Assembly: GCA_030529525.1 (NCBI GenBank)
Contig: JAUMWS010000002.1
Coordinates: 1-54,916 of the forward strand
Length of the DNA: 54,916 nt
Direction of reading: 5' to 3'
From: Porphyromonas sp.
Lineage (GTDB): Bacteria; Bacteroidota; Bacteroidia; Bacteroidales; Porphyromonadaceae
A program made the position numbers and the translations under genes. Below the pieces are notes generated by a model, which saw only the letters and a list, made by a program, of their open reading frames with translations, had not been told where the DNA came from and did no database searches. Within the stretch, counting starts at the first letter, position 1. Each line of letters begins with the position of its first letter. Below are positions 8,554 through 17,522 of this stretch, in pieces.

Positions 8554-9150
8554 ATGGCATCTTCAAGAACACATATTGCGATAGTGATTTCCGAGACCCT
8601 CCGGCGGGCAGGATTGGAATTTATCTTACGCTCTGTGGGAGAAAGATGCTTGATAGATACGTTCGACAGCTTTCAGATCTTCTCTGCTTCCGATACGGAG
8701 AGGTACAATATCGTTTACATGGAAGATACTCTTATCCTACTGAACGAGGAGGCACTCAGAGGCAGAAAGTTTCGGATAGTTCCAATCTATACAAACAGAC
8801 TACCCTACCCCGATTCTACGGAAGATGTACAAGGCATCTGTACCCAGTGGGATGCGGGAGTGATAAGAGAGATACTGGCTCAGACCCTCAAGAAGAAAGC
8901 GTATTCTCCAAGTATGGCGAAGGATCTTTCTCTCCGTGAGATAGAGGTATTGAAAGAGGTTTCTCTCGGACGAACCAACAAAGAGATAGCGGATCTCTTG
9001 GATATTAGTATGAATACGGTGATGACTCACCGTAAGAACATAACAACCAAACTCGGCATAAAGACCGTATCCGGACTCACATTCTACGCCCTAATGAATG
9101 GTATCCTATCTTCCGAAGAGGTGGAGAGTGTCGTAGGCGGAGAGGTTTAG
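8554..9150 (+). CDS. LuxR-type response-regulator-like transcription factor
   Basis: The 198-residue protein has a poorly conserved N-terminal receiver-like half (about 1-120) and a clear C-terminal LuxR/FixJ helix-turn-helix. The HTH runs from LSLREIEVLKEVSLG through NKEIADLLDISMNTV to HRKNITTKLGI. The N half lacks an obvious acidic pocket and phosphorylatable Asp in the expected context, so phospho-control is doubtful. It is translated just after the RIC-like gene. A similar pair is known to me in Porphyromonas gingivalis, where a LuxR-type regulator (CdhR) affects hemin uptake and community genes; orthology to that protein is inference from memory. Confidence 0.82.
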   Translation: MASSRTHIAIVISETLRRAGLEFILRSVGERCLIDTFDSFQIFSASDTERYNIVYMEDTLILLNEEALRGRKFRIVPIYTNRLPYPDSTEDVQGICTQWDAGVIREILAQTLKKKAYSPSMAKDLSLREIEVLKEVSLGRTNKEIADLLDISMNTVMTHRKNITTKLGIKTVSGLTFYALMNGILSSEEVESVVGGEV

Positions 9151-9200
9151 CCGAATAACTTAAAGTAGAATTATCTAACCCTAAAACAACCTTATTTATC

Positions 9201-9821
9201 ATGAAGAAAAGATTATTTGCTCTTGTAGCACTACTTGCATTCGCTCTTCCTGTGGCAGCATCTGCACAGATAGACATTTTCGTGAAAGCCGGAGCTAACC
9301 TATCTCAGTTTCCGAATAAACCATTAGACATTAAGGCACAAGATATCCTCTCCGCTCATGCAGGTTTGGGTATCGAGGTAGGAGTACCGTTCTTGCCTTT
9401 GTATGCAGATGCAGCACTTCTTTACTCAAGAAAGGGAGCCAACATCTTCGATAAGAATAAGGACACAACCGAAAAGCTTCGTGAAGATCTTTTGATCATT
9501 CCTATCAATGCAAAGCTAAAAGTACCTTTCTTTGAGAGCTTCGGCGTGGTACTGTTCGCAGGCCCGAACTTTGCGTACTCCATCAACAACAACTTCGATA
9601 AGTTCAAAAACCAATCGTTCAACGAGGTTAAGTTCAGCAAAGCGAGCTTCGGATTCCAAGCCGGTTTGGGTATAGAGTTGTTTGAAAAGCTACAGATCAC
9701 AGCCCAATATGAGGCTCCGTTCAAGAGCGACTACAAGTACACCGGAACCAGTGCACTTATAGAAAACTTCTATAACAACAAAAACAAGACTATCACTCTG
9801 TCTGCGGCATATCTGTTCTGA
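9201..9821 (+). CDS. Secreted outer-membrane beta-barrel protein (PorT/OMP_b-brl-like)
   Basis: The 206-residue product has a clear signal peptide (LFALVALLAFALPVAASA) followed by a barrel of alternating strands typical of the 8-stranded outer-membrane family. It starts with FVKAGANLSQF, repeats aromatic-terminated strands (FGFQAGLGIELF, ITAQYEAPF) and ends in ITLSAAYLF with the terminal aromatic residue used for BAM recognition. The exact role is unknown; no catalytic motif is seen. It is followed by an inverted repeat at 9844-9879. Confidence 0.82.
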   Translation: MKKRLFALVALLAFALPVAASAQIDIFVKAGANLSQFPNKPLDIKAQDILSAHAGLGIEVGVPFLPLYADAALLYSRKGANIFDKNKDTTEKLREDLLIIPINAKLKVPFFESFGVVLFAGPNFAYSINNNFDKFKNQSFNEVKFSKASFGFQAGLGIELFEKLQITAQYEAPFKSDYKYTGTSALIENFYNNKNKTITLSAAYLF

Positions 9822-9843
9822 TACTGGGACATTCATAGATTGG

Positions 9844-9879
9844 GAGGCTGTGTCAAGATGAATATCTCGGCACAGCCTC
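9844..9879 (+). terminator. Inverted repeat after the barrel gene
   Basis: AGGCTGTG (9845-9852) pairs with CACAGCCT (9871-9878); the flanking G and C extend it by one pair. The loop is long and there is no T-run, so it is a weak terminator or processing hairpin. The rest of the gap to 10354 holds the 21-bp repeat element and a -7-like TATCTTTC at 10329-10336, which could serve the next gene. Confidence 0.5.
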
Positions 9880-10039
9880 TTAAATATGAGAGCTCGTTGG
9901 AGCAGAGGTCTTTCGCTCGCTTTCTCTTTAGCTTCTCCAAGATATCCGAAGACAAACAGCTCTCCGTGCATCCGTATCGTTCACACAAAAGAAGAAGAAA
10001 CAGCAGAGAGAAGAAAAGGAGCGGTCTCTTTGGATTCTC

Positions 10040-10240
10040 CTTTTTATGAGTATTTCAAACCCATCAAAAACTTTCTTTATACCGGGATAAATGTTCCTCT
10101 AAACACGAAAAATTCTCGAAATCAAAGCATGATTTGTAGCATTCAAGGTTTGACTTACACTTTTCAAGGCTTAAATAGTACAAAACAAAGGCTGATTTCC
10201 GGTTTTTATCATGTTCGGAGAGAAAAAGAGACAGGATAAA
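10040..10240 (+). repeat. 21-bp tandem-unit intergenic element, copy A
   Basis: Four units of exactly 21 bp lie at 10120-10140, 10141-10161, 10162-10182 and 10183-10203. Each follows a degenerate consensus close to nnTCAAGGCTTGATTTG with a 5-base tail. Forty-one bp before the first unit (10079) is a box ATACCGGGATA, matching the GAACAGGTTTA box of copies B and D at the same distance. GACAGGATAAA at 10230-10240 recurs after copy B. The stretch TGATTTGTAGCATTCAA is identical in copy C. It lies between two plus-strand genes. The start of the element is approximate. Confidence 0.75.
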
Positions 10241-10354
10241 GCAATCTTTTGAAAGGCTATATATCATCTTCCCTCCATCCGATAACGATAAAAATGCACC
10301 AATTAGTGTTCGCATCCGATACCGGCTCTATCTTTCACTAAAAACTTACACCCG

Positions 10355-13006
10355 ATGACCAACTTCTTAGTAGATAAATTTGCAGACATTCTTATCTTAC
10401 GTTATGATGTGAATGGCTTTGAGAAGCTATCTCGCAGACGCCAGATGTATCTCTACTTCCTATCCGAAGCTACACTGCGAGGGAGAGATATTCTTTTCGA
10501 TCAACATCATCCCAATAACCTGTTTCTTCGAGAAGCTCTTTCGGAAATGATTGCCGTGGCAGACCCTCAAAAAGAGAGTTCCGAATACGAGGCACTGCTC
10601 TGCTTCTACAAGCAGGTACTTTTCACTTCCGGCATTCATCATCACTACAGTGAGAAGAAACACGAACCGCTATTCCGCCCCGAATATATCTCCGATCTGT
10701 GGGAAAAGATTTCGGAAGAGAGCCTCAGCAGATGGAAAGAGAGCGGATTCGACAAAGATCTTCTGCTCGACTTTATCTATAACAAAGAGTGCGCTCCGAT
10801 AAGGACTGCGGAAAGCGTAGAAGAGTCTTCGGTCAACTTCTACGACCGAAACATTACCACGGAAGAAGTGGATGCTTTCTACTCTAAACTTTCTAAAGAC
10901 TCGGAACTATCGCCGGGACTACAAAGCAAACTCCGAAAAGATGCAGAAAACAATCTTTACGAAGAGATATACAGCACATCCGGCAGGTACGCTCCTGCTC
11001 TGAAACGCATATCATCCGCCCTGAAAGCGGCATATTTCTATGCAGACAGCGATGAAGAGAGACGCATCATAGAGCTTCTTGTCTCCTACTATAAAAGCGG
11101 AGCGGACGAAGATTTCAGATCCTACTCTTTGGCTTGGTTGAAGCACAATCCGGCAGATACGGGGGCGGACTTCATCAACGGCTTTATAGAGACCTACCAA
11201 GACCCATTGGGAAGAAAAGGGACATGGGAAGGGCTGGTACAACTTTATGATACAGACGCTTCGAAACGCACGAAACTATTGGCAGATAATGCTCAGTGGT
11301 TTGAGGATCGCAGCCCGGTAAATCCGAACCATCGCAAGCCCGAAGTCAAAGGCATTCAGGCTTCGGTCATAGAAGCTCTGATGTTGGGAGGAGATTGTTA
11401 TCCTGCCTCTCCCCTCGGCATAAACCTGCCCAATAATAATGTGATTCGGGAAAGATACGGCTCTAAGTCGGTTACCCTCTCCAATATTTCCCATGCAGTA
11501 GATACAACGCTCTACTCCGATGAATACCTCAAAAGTTTCTTTCTGAAAGAGGAAGTACGTACAGCCATAAAGACTTTCGGATGCCAAACCAACGATCTAC
11601 ACACGGATCTTCACGAATGTCTCGGGCACGGATCGGGAAGATTGGAGCCGGGAGTATCCGAAGATGCCCTTAAGGAGTGGAACTCTACGATAGAAGAGGC
11701 TCGGGCAGACCTCTATGCTCTCTACTATGTTGCAGACCCGAAACTGGTGGAGATGGGGCTTCTTCCGGCTGATGCCTATAAGGCGCAATACGATCTGTAC
11801 ATTACAAACGGAGCTATTATTCAGCTTGCCCGACTCAAAGAAGGCGAGACCATTCAGGAGTCTCACATGAGAAACAGAGCCCTCATAGCAAGATACCTGC
11901 TGGAGAAGTGCGGAAAAGAGTGTATAGAGCTCAAACTCGATGAAGGAGACTTCTTTATAGAGATTTACTCCTATACGCAACTGCGAGAGGAGATAGGGCA
12001 TCTGCTCTACAAAATACAGGAGATCAAGAGCAAGGGATTGTACAAAGAGGCGGAGAAGCTGATCCGTCTGTATGCTACGGAAGTACCGGCAGAGATATAC
12101 AAATCGGCTAAAAGACGATTCGATGCACTCCGTCTGTCTCCATTCAAAGGTTTTATCAACCCAAGAATGAATCCGGAATATGCTCCGGATGGTAGCATAA
12201 AGGGCTTTACACTGGATATGTCCGAAAGCTATCTGGAACAGATGAGCAGATACAATGAAACCTACAAAACACTTCCGCTATGTAACGATGACCCCAATAG
12301 TGCCAAGAGTAAGGTATTGGAGCTTGGCACATTGCATGAGACATTCAAGCATCTTCGCAGAAGACTCCATAACGCCATGGACGGGATGGTAGCCGAAAGC
12401 ATGAGAAAAGGAGGAGTGGAACACAGAACCAATTTTGGTGTAACGCTTTTCAGGCTGAAAGAGATAGCCAAAACAATGGATGCGGACGAGAAACTTATAG
12501 AAGCCCTCAGGTATCAGAAAGAGGTGCGAGAGTTCCCTCTGCTATCCATCTATCTATCACAAGATAAAGAGCCGGACTACCTGCAAGCAATAGAGAGATG
12601 CGGCGAGGTGGAGACGTTGGAAGAGGCAGAGCAACTGGTACGAGAACTGCTGCTCAAACAGTCTTACGCTTACACCCTTGCGGAAGATATCTTGTATCCA
12701 CCGCATCACAATAGTTTTGTAGCAGCAATACCTCATCTCTTACTCGCACAGGCAAGCACGCAGAAACGTACCTCTCCCCCATCGTCCACGCTTCAAAGCT
12801 GGATGGACAGGGTGGAGTATGCTCTCTCTTCCAATGCTGTTTCAAGCACCGAACAGGTACTCATCTTGCGCTGTCTGGAAAAGATTTTGGAGGTGAACCC
12901 CTCATTAACAAATGAGTGCCACACTCGCTTTGGCAAGTATCTTCTTGAGAAAAATCCGTTTGCCTCAGAGATAGAATCTATTCTTAGTTTCTTTGAGGAA
13001 GAATAG
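10355..13006 (+). CDS. Dipeptidyl-peptidase III-type metallopeptidase (M49 family)
   Basis: The 883-residue zinc peptidase of the DPP III family removes dipeptides from the N terminus of short peptides. It has the family's six-residue zinc motif HECLGH at about 420-425 and the second motif EEARAD at about 447-452, which gives the third zinc ligand. Length is typical of Bacteroidota M49 proteins, which carry a long C-terminal extension compared with the roughly 700-residue eukaryotic enzyme. No signal peptide is evident, so it is probably cytoplasmic, as would suit terminal peptide breakdown in a peptide-fermenting cell. The database name dihydrofolate reductase sometimes given to these proteins is wrong. 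purA follows, with its own -7 box overlapping the end of this gene. Confidence 0.9.
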   Translation: MTNFLVDKFADILILRYDVNGFEKLSRRRQMYLYFLSEATLRGRDILFDQHHPNNLFLREALSEMIAVADPQKESSEYEALLCFYKQVLFTSGIHHHYSEKKHEPLFRPEYISDLWEKISEESLSRWKESGFDKDLLLDFIYNKECAPIRTAESVEESSVNFYDRNITTEEVDAFYSKLSKDSELSPGLQSKLRKDAENNLYEEIYSTSGRYAPALKRISSALKAAYFYADSDEERRIIELLVSYYKSGADEDFRSYSLAWLKHNPADTGADFINGFIETYQDPLGRKGTWEGLVQLYDTDASKRTKLLADNAQWFEDRSPVNPNHRKPEVKGIQASVIEALMLGGDCYPASPLGINLPNNNVIRERYGSKSVTLSNISHAVDTTLYSDEYLKSFFLKEEVRTAIKTFGCQTNDLHTDLHECLGHGSGRLEPGVSEDALKEWNSTIEEARADLYALYYVADPKLVEMGLLPADAYKAQYDLYITNGAIIQLARLKEGETIQESHMRNRALIARYLLEKCGKECIELKLDEGDFFIEIYSYTQLREEIGHLLYKIQEIKSKGLYKEAEKLIRLYATEVPAEIYKSAKRRFDALRLSPFKGFINPRMNPEYAPDGSIKGFTLDMSESYLEQMSRYNETYKTLPLCNDDPNSAKSKVLELGTLHETFKHLRRRLHNAMDGMVAESMRKGGVEHRTNFGVTLFRLKEIAKTMDADEKLIEALRYQKEVREFPLLSIYLSQDKEPDYLQAIERCGEVETLEEAEQLVRELLLKQSYAYTLAEDILYPPHHNSFVAAIPHLLLAQASTQKRTSPPSSTLQSWMDRVEYALSSNAVSSTEQVLILRCLEKILEVNPSLTNECHTRFGKYLLEKNPFASEIESILSFFEEE

Positions 13007-13007
13007 T

Positions 13008-13015
13008 TATATTTG
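13008..13015 (+). promoter_or_regulatory. -7 box of purA
   Basis: TATATTTG directly after the stop codon of the M49 gene is a perfect Bacteroidota -7 box; no good TTG is seen 20 nt upstream. It puts transcription start near 13022, so purA begins at ATG 13046. Confidence 0.6.
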
Positions 13016-13045
13016 TATCACAATACGAATAACTTCAAATACGTT

Positions 13046-14335
13046 ATGCAGCAAGTAGACGTTCTTTTAGGTCTCCAATGGGGAGACGAAGGAAAAGGTA
13101 AGATAGTAGATGTTCTTACACCCAATTATGATTTGGTAGCACGCTTTCAAGGAGGGCCCAATGCGGGACACACTTTAGAGTTTGAAGGCAAGAAATATGT
13201 TCTACGCTCTATTCCTTCCGGAATATTTCAAGGCAACAAGATCAATATTATAGGGAATGGTGTGGTATTGGATCCAATATTGTTCAAGCAGGAAGCAGAA
13301 GCACTGATGGAGTCCGGGCACGATATACGGGAATGTTTGTACATATCGCGCAAAGCTCACCTTATTCTTCCCACTCATCGTCTCCTCGATCAGGCGAGAG
13401 AGGTAGCTAAAGGAGCAGGGAAAATCGGTACCACAGGTAAAGGTATCGGCCCTACTTATACGGATAAGATAAGTCGTAACGGACTGCGTGTGGGAGATAT
13501 CGAACTTGATATAAAAGCGAAATACGAACAAATCAAAAGCGATCACTTCAAAATCTTGGCGGCATTGCACTATGTTCAAGATACGGCTGCTATGGATAAG
13601 GAGTGGTTCGATGCTATAGAGTATCTTAAAACTTTCCGCTTTATAGACAGCGAGTACTTTATCAATAATGCTTTAGCAAGCGATAAAGCAATACTGGCAG
13701 AAGGAGCTCAAGGTACGTTGCTGGATATAGACTTCGGCTCTTATCCTTTTGTTACTTCCTCTAATACCGTATCTGCAGGCGCTTGTACGGGCTTGGGAAT
13801 CTCGCCAAAAAGAATCGGTAAAGTCTTCGGAATATTCAAAGCATACTGTACACGTGTGGGCAGTGGCCCATTCCCAACAGAACTTCACGATGAAACTGGA
13901 GAAGAGATGTGCCGAAAAGGAAACGAGTTTGGCTCTGTAACAGGAAGAAAAAGACGTTGCGGATGGATAGACCTTGTGGCACTCCGCTACTCCGTGATGC
14001 TAAATGGCGTAACAGACTTAATCATGATGAAAAGTGATGTTCTGGATATGTTCGAGGAGATCAATGTGTGCACCTCCTATATCATAGACGGAAAAGAGAC
14101 AGACCGGTTCCCATTTGCGACAGAGTTGGATATAACCCCGGTGTACAAGACTTTCGAGGGATGGCAAAAGGATATGACCAAAGTAGAGAAAGAAGAGGAG
14201 TTCCCTGCGGCATTCAATACCTATCTCCGCTTTGTAGAGGAGTACTTGGGTGTTCCCATCTCTATCGTTTCGGTCGGGCCGGATCGTTGTCAAACCATTT
14301 TCAGGAATGGCTTCACACCGGGAAAGCACGTCTGA
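13046..14335 (+). CDS. purA: Adenylosuccinate synthetase
   Basis: It catalyses the GTP-dependent joining of IMP and aspartate, the first committed step to AMP. The 429-residue product has all family signatures: GLQWGDEGKGKIVD at the N terminus (catalytic Asp, P-loop-like glycines), FQGGPNAGHT, the IMP-binding region KIGTTGKGIGPTYTDK, LAEGAQGTLLDIDFG and the C-terminal GSVTGRKRRCGWID. The frame is open from 13013 (a TTG that lies inside the promoter), but family alignment and the promoter favour ATG 13046 (MQQVDVLLG). No other purine genes are adjacent. Confidence 0.96.
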   Translation: MQQVDVLLGLQWGDEGKGKIVDVLTPNYDLVARFQGGPNAGHTLEFEGKKYVLRSIPSGIFQGNKINIIGNGVVLDPILFKQEAEALMESGHDIRECLYISRKAHLILPTHRLLDQAREVAKGAGKIGTTGKGIGPTYTDKISRNGLRVGDIELDIKAKYEQIKSDHFKILAALHYVQDTAAMDKEWFDAIEYLKTFRFIDSEYFINNALASDKAILAEGAQGTLLDIDFGSYPFVTSSNTVSAGACTGLGISPKRIGKVFGIFKAYCTRVGSGPFPTELHDETGEEMCRKGNEFGSVTGRKRRCGWIDLVALRYSVMLNGVTDLIMMKSDVLDMFEEINVCTSYIIDGKETDRFPFATELDITPVYKTFEGWQKDMTKVEKEEEFPAAFNTYLRFVEEYLGVPISIVSVGPDRCQTIFRNGFTPGKHV

Positions 14336-14347
14336 TCGGTAAAACCC

Positions 14348-14378
14348 TTGCATATATCGGCAACTATATCTAACTTTG
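14348..14378 (+). promoter_or_regulatory. Promoter of the TonB-family gene
   Basis: TTG 14348-14350, 20-nt spacer, TAACTTTG 14371-14378: a full match to the -33/-7 form. Start of transcription about 14385, 60 nt before the gene. Confidence 0.8.
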
Positions 14379-14444
14379 GGCAGAGCACGCGAGAGGTGCT
14401 TTTAGTGATAGGAAAATACAAATAACAATTTAGATACAAGTACT

Positions 14445-15146
14445 ATGGAACAAAAGAAAACGCCTCGTGCGAATCTTGAGAACCGGAAGTCGACTTTCTT
14501 CCTGATGGGGCTTGTGGTAGCACTTTCAGCTGTTTTTACAGCATTTGAATGGGGAAAAAGCGACCTTGTTTTCAATGAGATTGCTACTGTAAATGTCTTC
14601 ACAGAGGAAGAGGAGATTGAGATTACGCCTCCCGATGAAACACCACTACCCGAATTGCCACCACCCGACACAAAAGTGGTTGCCGACATTTTGAACGTTG
14701 TTGAAGACGAAGTAAAAGTGGAAAAGCAAGAACTTCTTAGTGTGGATGATGCTTTGAATAAAGTTCAAGAGGTTACATTTACACCTCCTCCTCCATCTGT
14801 TCGTAAAGTAGAACAAGCAAGCGAAGAGATCCACGACTTCGTGGAAGAGGATCCTGAATTCCCGGGTGGTAACAATAAGATTCGCCCTTGGTTGGTAAGC
14901 AAGTTGGTTTATCCGCAAATTGCTGCAGACAATAACATACAAGGACGTGTTCGTGTAGGATTCGTTGTAAACAAAGACGGATCTATCGTGGATGTTCATA
15001 TCGTTACCGGTATTGAGCCTTCTTTGGATAAAGAGGCTATGCGCGTGGTAAAAATGATGCCTAAGTGGAAACCGGGTAAGCAAGCAGGTCTTCCTGTTCG
15101 CTGTCGCTACGAAGTAACGGTAATATTCCAGTTGCAAACAAGCTAA
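14445..15146 (+). CDS. tonB: TonB-family energy-transducing protein
   Basis: The 233-residue protein would carry proton-motive force from the inner membrane to outer-membrane receptors. A short basic cytoplasmic tail precedes one membrane helix (about 20-42, FFLMGLVVALSAVFTAF). A periplasmic Pro/Glu-rich spacer follows (ITPPDETPLPELPPPDT). The C-terminal TonB domain (about 145-231) has YPQIAADNNIQGRVRVGF, KDGSIVDVHIVTGIE, MMPKWKPGKQAGLPV and the closing RYEVTVIFQL strand. ExbB and ExbD are not adjacent, and several TonB proteins per genome are normal in this phylum. It has its own promoter and terminator. Confidence 0.92.
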   Translation: MEQKKTPRANLENRKSTFFLMGLVVALSAVFTAFEWGKSDLVFNEIATVNVFTEEEEIEITPPDETPLPELPPPDTKVVADILNVVEDEVKVEKQELLSVDDALNKVQEVTFTPPPPSVRKVEQASEEIHDFVEEDPEFPGGNNKIRPWLVSKLVYPQIAADNNIQGRVRVGFVVNKDGSIVDVHIVTGIEPSLDKEAMRVVKMMPKWKPGKQAGLPVRCRYEVTVIFQLQTS

Positions 15147-15171
15147 GATAATTAGCTCAGATATAAGAAAG

Positions 15172-15210
15172 CACAGCCGTCGGATTCAAATCCGATGGCT
15201 GTGTTTCTAT
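15172..15210 (+). terminator. Terminator of the TonB-family gene
   Basis: CACAGCC and GGCTGTG with inner TCGGATT and AATCCGA form a long stem with one mismatch, followed by TTTCTAT. Confidence 0.85.
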
Positions 15211-15235
15211 ATATAGGCCGTAAAGCAGAAAGAAG

Positions 15236-15266
15236 TTATAAAATTTCTCCTTTTTTATTATCTTTG
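15236..15266 (+). promoter_or_regulatory. Promoter of mscL
   Basis: TTA 15236-15238, 20-nt spacer, TATCTTTG 15259-15266. Start near 15273 leaves an unusually long 5' leader of about 140 nt before mscL. CAGAAG (15320-15325) and CTTCTG (about 15351-15356) could pair in that leader. Confidence 0.65.
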
Positions 15267-15415
15267 CTTTCGCAGGGGGTCTTTAAAGGAGATAAAACAT
15301 AAATAGAATAGCTCAATACAGAAGATTCTCAAAAGAGTTTAGGTGTCTGCTTCTGAAAGGATATAAAAGCAACAACGAAGCGACAAGTATTAATATCAAA
15401 AAACACAAAATCGAG

Positions 15416-15838
15416 ATGGGTTTAATTAAAGAATTCAAAGAGTTTGCCATAAAGGGTAATGTGGTAGACATGGCCGTGGGTATCATCATTGGAGGAGCTT
15501 TCGGTAAGATTGTATCTTCACTTGTAAATGACATCATTATGCCTCCAATAGGAAAACTACTCGGAGGGGTGAACTTTACAGACTTGAAAGCTGTAATTTC
15601 CGAAGCTGTAATGGAAGGAGATAAAGTAATTACCGAAGAAGTTGCCATCAGATATGGTTCCTTTATCCAAACAGTGGTAGACTTCCTTATCATAGCTATC
15701 GCAATCTTCTTGATGATTAAGGGTATGAACTCTCTTCGTAAGAAAGAAGAACCGGCTCCAGCAGAAGCTCCGGCTCCTCCGGCAGACATTCAACTCCTTA
15801 CTGAGATCAGAGATCTTCTTCGCAAAGAAAACCGCTAA
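15416..15838 (+). CDS. mscL: Large-conductance mechanosensitive channel MscL
   Basis: This homopentameric inner-membrane safety valve opens under membrane tension to release solutes on hypo-osmotic shock. The 140-residue product is typical. The N-terminal amphipathic helix ([20 protein letters not shown]) runs into TM1 with the gate glycines and alanines ([19 protein letters not shown]). A periplasmic loop follows, then TM2 ([17 protein letters not shown]) and a charged C-terminal bundle ([13 protein letters not shown]). An Ala-Pro-rich linker before the bundle resembles that of the biotin carrier upstream. The gene stands alone with a promoter and a bidirectional terminator. Confidence 0.96.
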   Translation: MGLIKEFKEFAIKGNVVDMAVGIIIGGAFGKIVSSLVNDIIMPPIGKLLGGVNFTDLKAVISEAVMEGDKVITEEVAIRYGSFIQTVVDFLIIAIAIFLMIKGMNSLRKKEEPAPAEAPAPPADIQLLTEIRDLLRKENR

Positions 15839-15883
15839 GACAACAGAGAGTGATATCATAGTATATCATCTGATATAAATATC

Positions 15884-15925
15884 AAAAAGAGTGCTCGAAT
15901 AAATATTTATTCGAGCACTCTTTTT
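15884..15925. terminator. Bidirectional terminator between convergent transcripts
   Basis: AAAAAGAGTGCTCGAATAAA is followed directly by its perfect reverse complement. A-runs and T-runs on both sides let it act for mscL on the plus strand and for the long minus-strand operon ending at 15993. Confidence 0.92.
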
Positions 15926-15992
15926 AATATTACGACAAATCTACAGGAAGTTGTTCCGGTATGAATAGCTTCTCAAATGACAAAAGGAGAAA

Positions 15993-17519
15993 TTAGCAAT
16001 AGTTTTGAATTTTCTTGAAGTGTTTGAATACAACCGGAATATACTCTATAATATCCGAAGCCAAAAGACTTTCCTGACAATTTGTTTCAGCATATCTGTC
16101 TCCGGCATATCCGTGGATGAATACGGCAAAAACGGCAGAGGTTAAAGAGTCGAAGCCTTGTCCCAAAAAACTTAAAATCATTCCGGTAAGCACATCACCG
16201 GAACCGGCAGTAGCCATACCGGGATTTCCAGTCTGATTGAAAATAATAACCCCCTGAGGAAGACAAGTTGCCGTATACGCTCCTTTTACCACGACATAAA
16301 CCTTATACTTCTGAGCAAATTCAGAGGCTTTTCGTAAACGCTCGTAATCTGAATTGGACTCTCCCACAAGTCTGTCCAATTCTCTTTTATGAGGCGTCAA
16401 TATAGAATCGGGAGTAAGAAGAGAAAGCAATGTAGGGTTGCTTGCCAAAATATTTATGGCATCCGCATCTATCACTATCGGCTTTTTGTACTGATTCAGA
16501 AGACTCTCCATTGCAGCTGCACTCTCAAACTGTGTTCCCAAACCCGGACCTATAGCTATGGCAGAATACTTACTGACATTTCGTACTTCGGTAAAATGGG
16601 TAGGACTCTTATCTGTCTCTACAATGGCTTCAGGGATGGCAATATGAATAAGATTATCCTTTCCTTGGGGTACATGTACAGTGATAAGTCCACTACCTGT
16701 TCGCATACAAGCTTTAGCAGCAAGAAGAGCAGCACCCATCATACCTTGAGAACCGGCAATAAGAGCTACATGACCAAAATCTCTTTTGTCGGAAAATGTA
16801 CCTCTCGGATCAAGATTATTATCTAAGTCTGAAGTAGTAAAGATAAAGTTCTTGATGTTTTTTTGAGGGTGGTCTTCTTCTAATCCACAGTTAATAATGC
16901 GCCATTGACCCACGTAGCATTCATTGTCCGAAAGAAGCAAAGATAACTTTGCCCCATGGAAAGTGAACGTGTGGTGAGCACGAATAACATTCTCCGGATT
17001 GTTATGCGTATTGTCTTCCGGGAATAATCCGGAAGGCATATCTACCGAAACAATCGTATGTGCCTTGCTATTGATATAGTGTACCACATGTTCCATATCA
17101 CCTTCTATAGGAACTTCCAACTCCGCACCGAACAGGCCGTCTATAACAATATCATTTTCGGTAAGTCTTGGCGGACGGAAAGAGGAGCTAAACTCCATAA
17201 AGTAGCATCCGCACTGTTGAAGTTTAGTCTTATTTATCATCACCTCCTCACTAAGAGAAAGTCCCGGATTGAGCAAAAAGGCATCCACACTCCTATTCAT
17301 ACTGAAAAGAATACGTGCAATAGCAAGTGCAATGGCTCCATTTTGAGATGGTCCGGCAAATACAATTACCCTGCGCTGGTCGTTAAACATTCTGTTAAAC
17401 TGATTACAGAATGCATTACCCATTGTTTCATACAGGGTACTGGTAGAGATTATCTTGGAGCCCGTTCTGGCATTTTCCTCTATATTACGGATATGTGCTC
17501 TGTCAAATATCTTTAGCAT
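15993..17519 (-). CDS. nnr: Bifunctional NAD(P)H-hydrate repair enzyme (epimerase and dehydratase)
   Basis: It repairs hydrated NAD(P)H. The N-terminal domain (about 1-215, YjeF_N type) epimerises R- to S-NAD(P)HX; the C-terminal ribokinase-like domain (about 230-505) dehydrates S-NADPHX using ADP. Seen are FAGPSQNGAIALAIARIL and VIDGLFGAELEVPIEG in the N domain, and IAGSQGMMGAALLAAKACMRTGSGL, AIGPGLGT, VIDADAINIL, LTPHKRELDRL and the catalytic NPGMATAGSGDVLTGMI in the C domain. Length 508 is normal for the fusion. It is the last gene of the minus-strand operon, 3 nt after the antiporter gene. Confidence 0.94.
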   Translation of the reverse strand: MLKIFDRAHIRNIEENARTGSKIISTSTLYETMGNAFCNQFNRMFNDQRRVIVFAGPSQNGAIALAIARILFSMNRSVDAFLLNPGLSLSEEVMINKTKLQQCGCYFMEFSSSFRPPRLTENDIVIDGLFGAELEVPIEGDMEHVVHYINSKAHTIVSVDMPSGLFPEDNTHNNPENVIRAHHTFTFHGAKLSLLLSDNECYVGQWRIINCGLEEDHPQKNIKNFIFTTSDLDNNLDPRGTFSDKRDFGHVALIAGSQGMMGAALLAAKACMRTGSGLITVHVPQGKDNLIHIAIPEAIVETDKSPTHFTEVRNVSKYSAIAIGPGLGTQFESAAAMESLLNQYKKPIVIDADAINILASNPTLLSLLTPDSILTPHKRELDRLVGESNSDYERLRKASEFAQKYKVYVVVKGAYTATCLPQGVIIFNQTGNPGMATAGSGDVLTGMILSFLGQGFDSLTSAVFAVFIHGYAGDRYAETNCQESLLASDIIEYIPVVFKHFKKIQNYC

Positions 17520-17522
17520 GGC

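Noticed and set aside
10120-10203. 21-bp repeats as a CRISPR array
   Set aside because: Units are contiguous and degenerate, with no unique spacers between identical repeats and no cas genes in the window.
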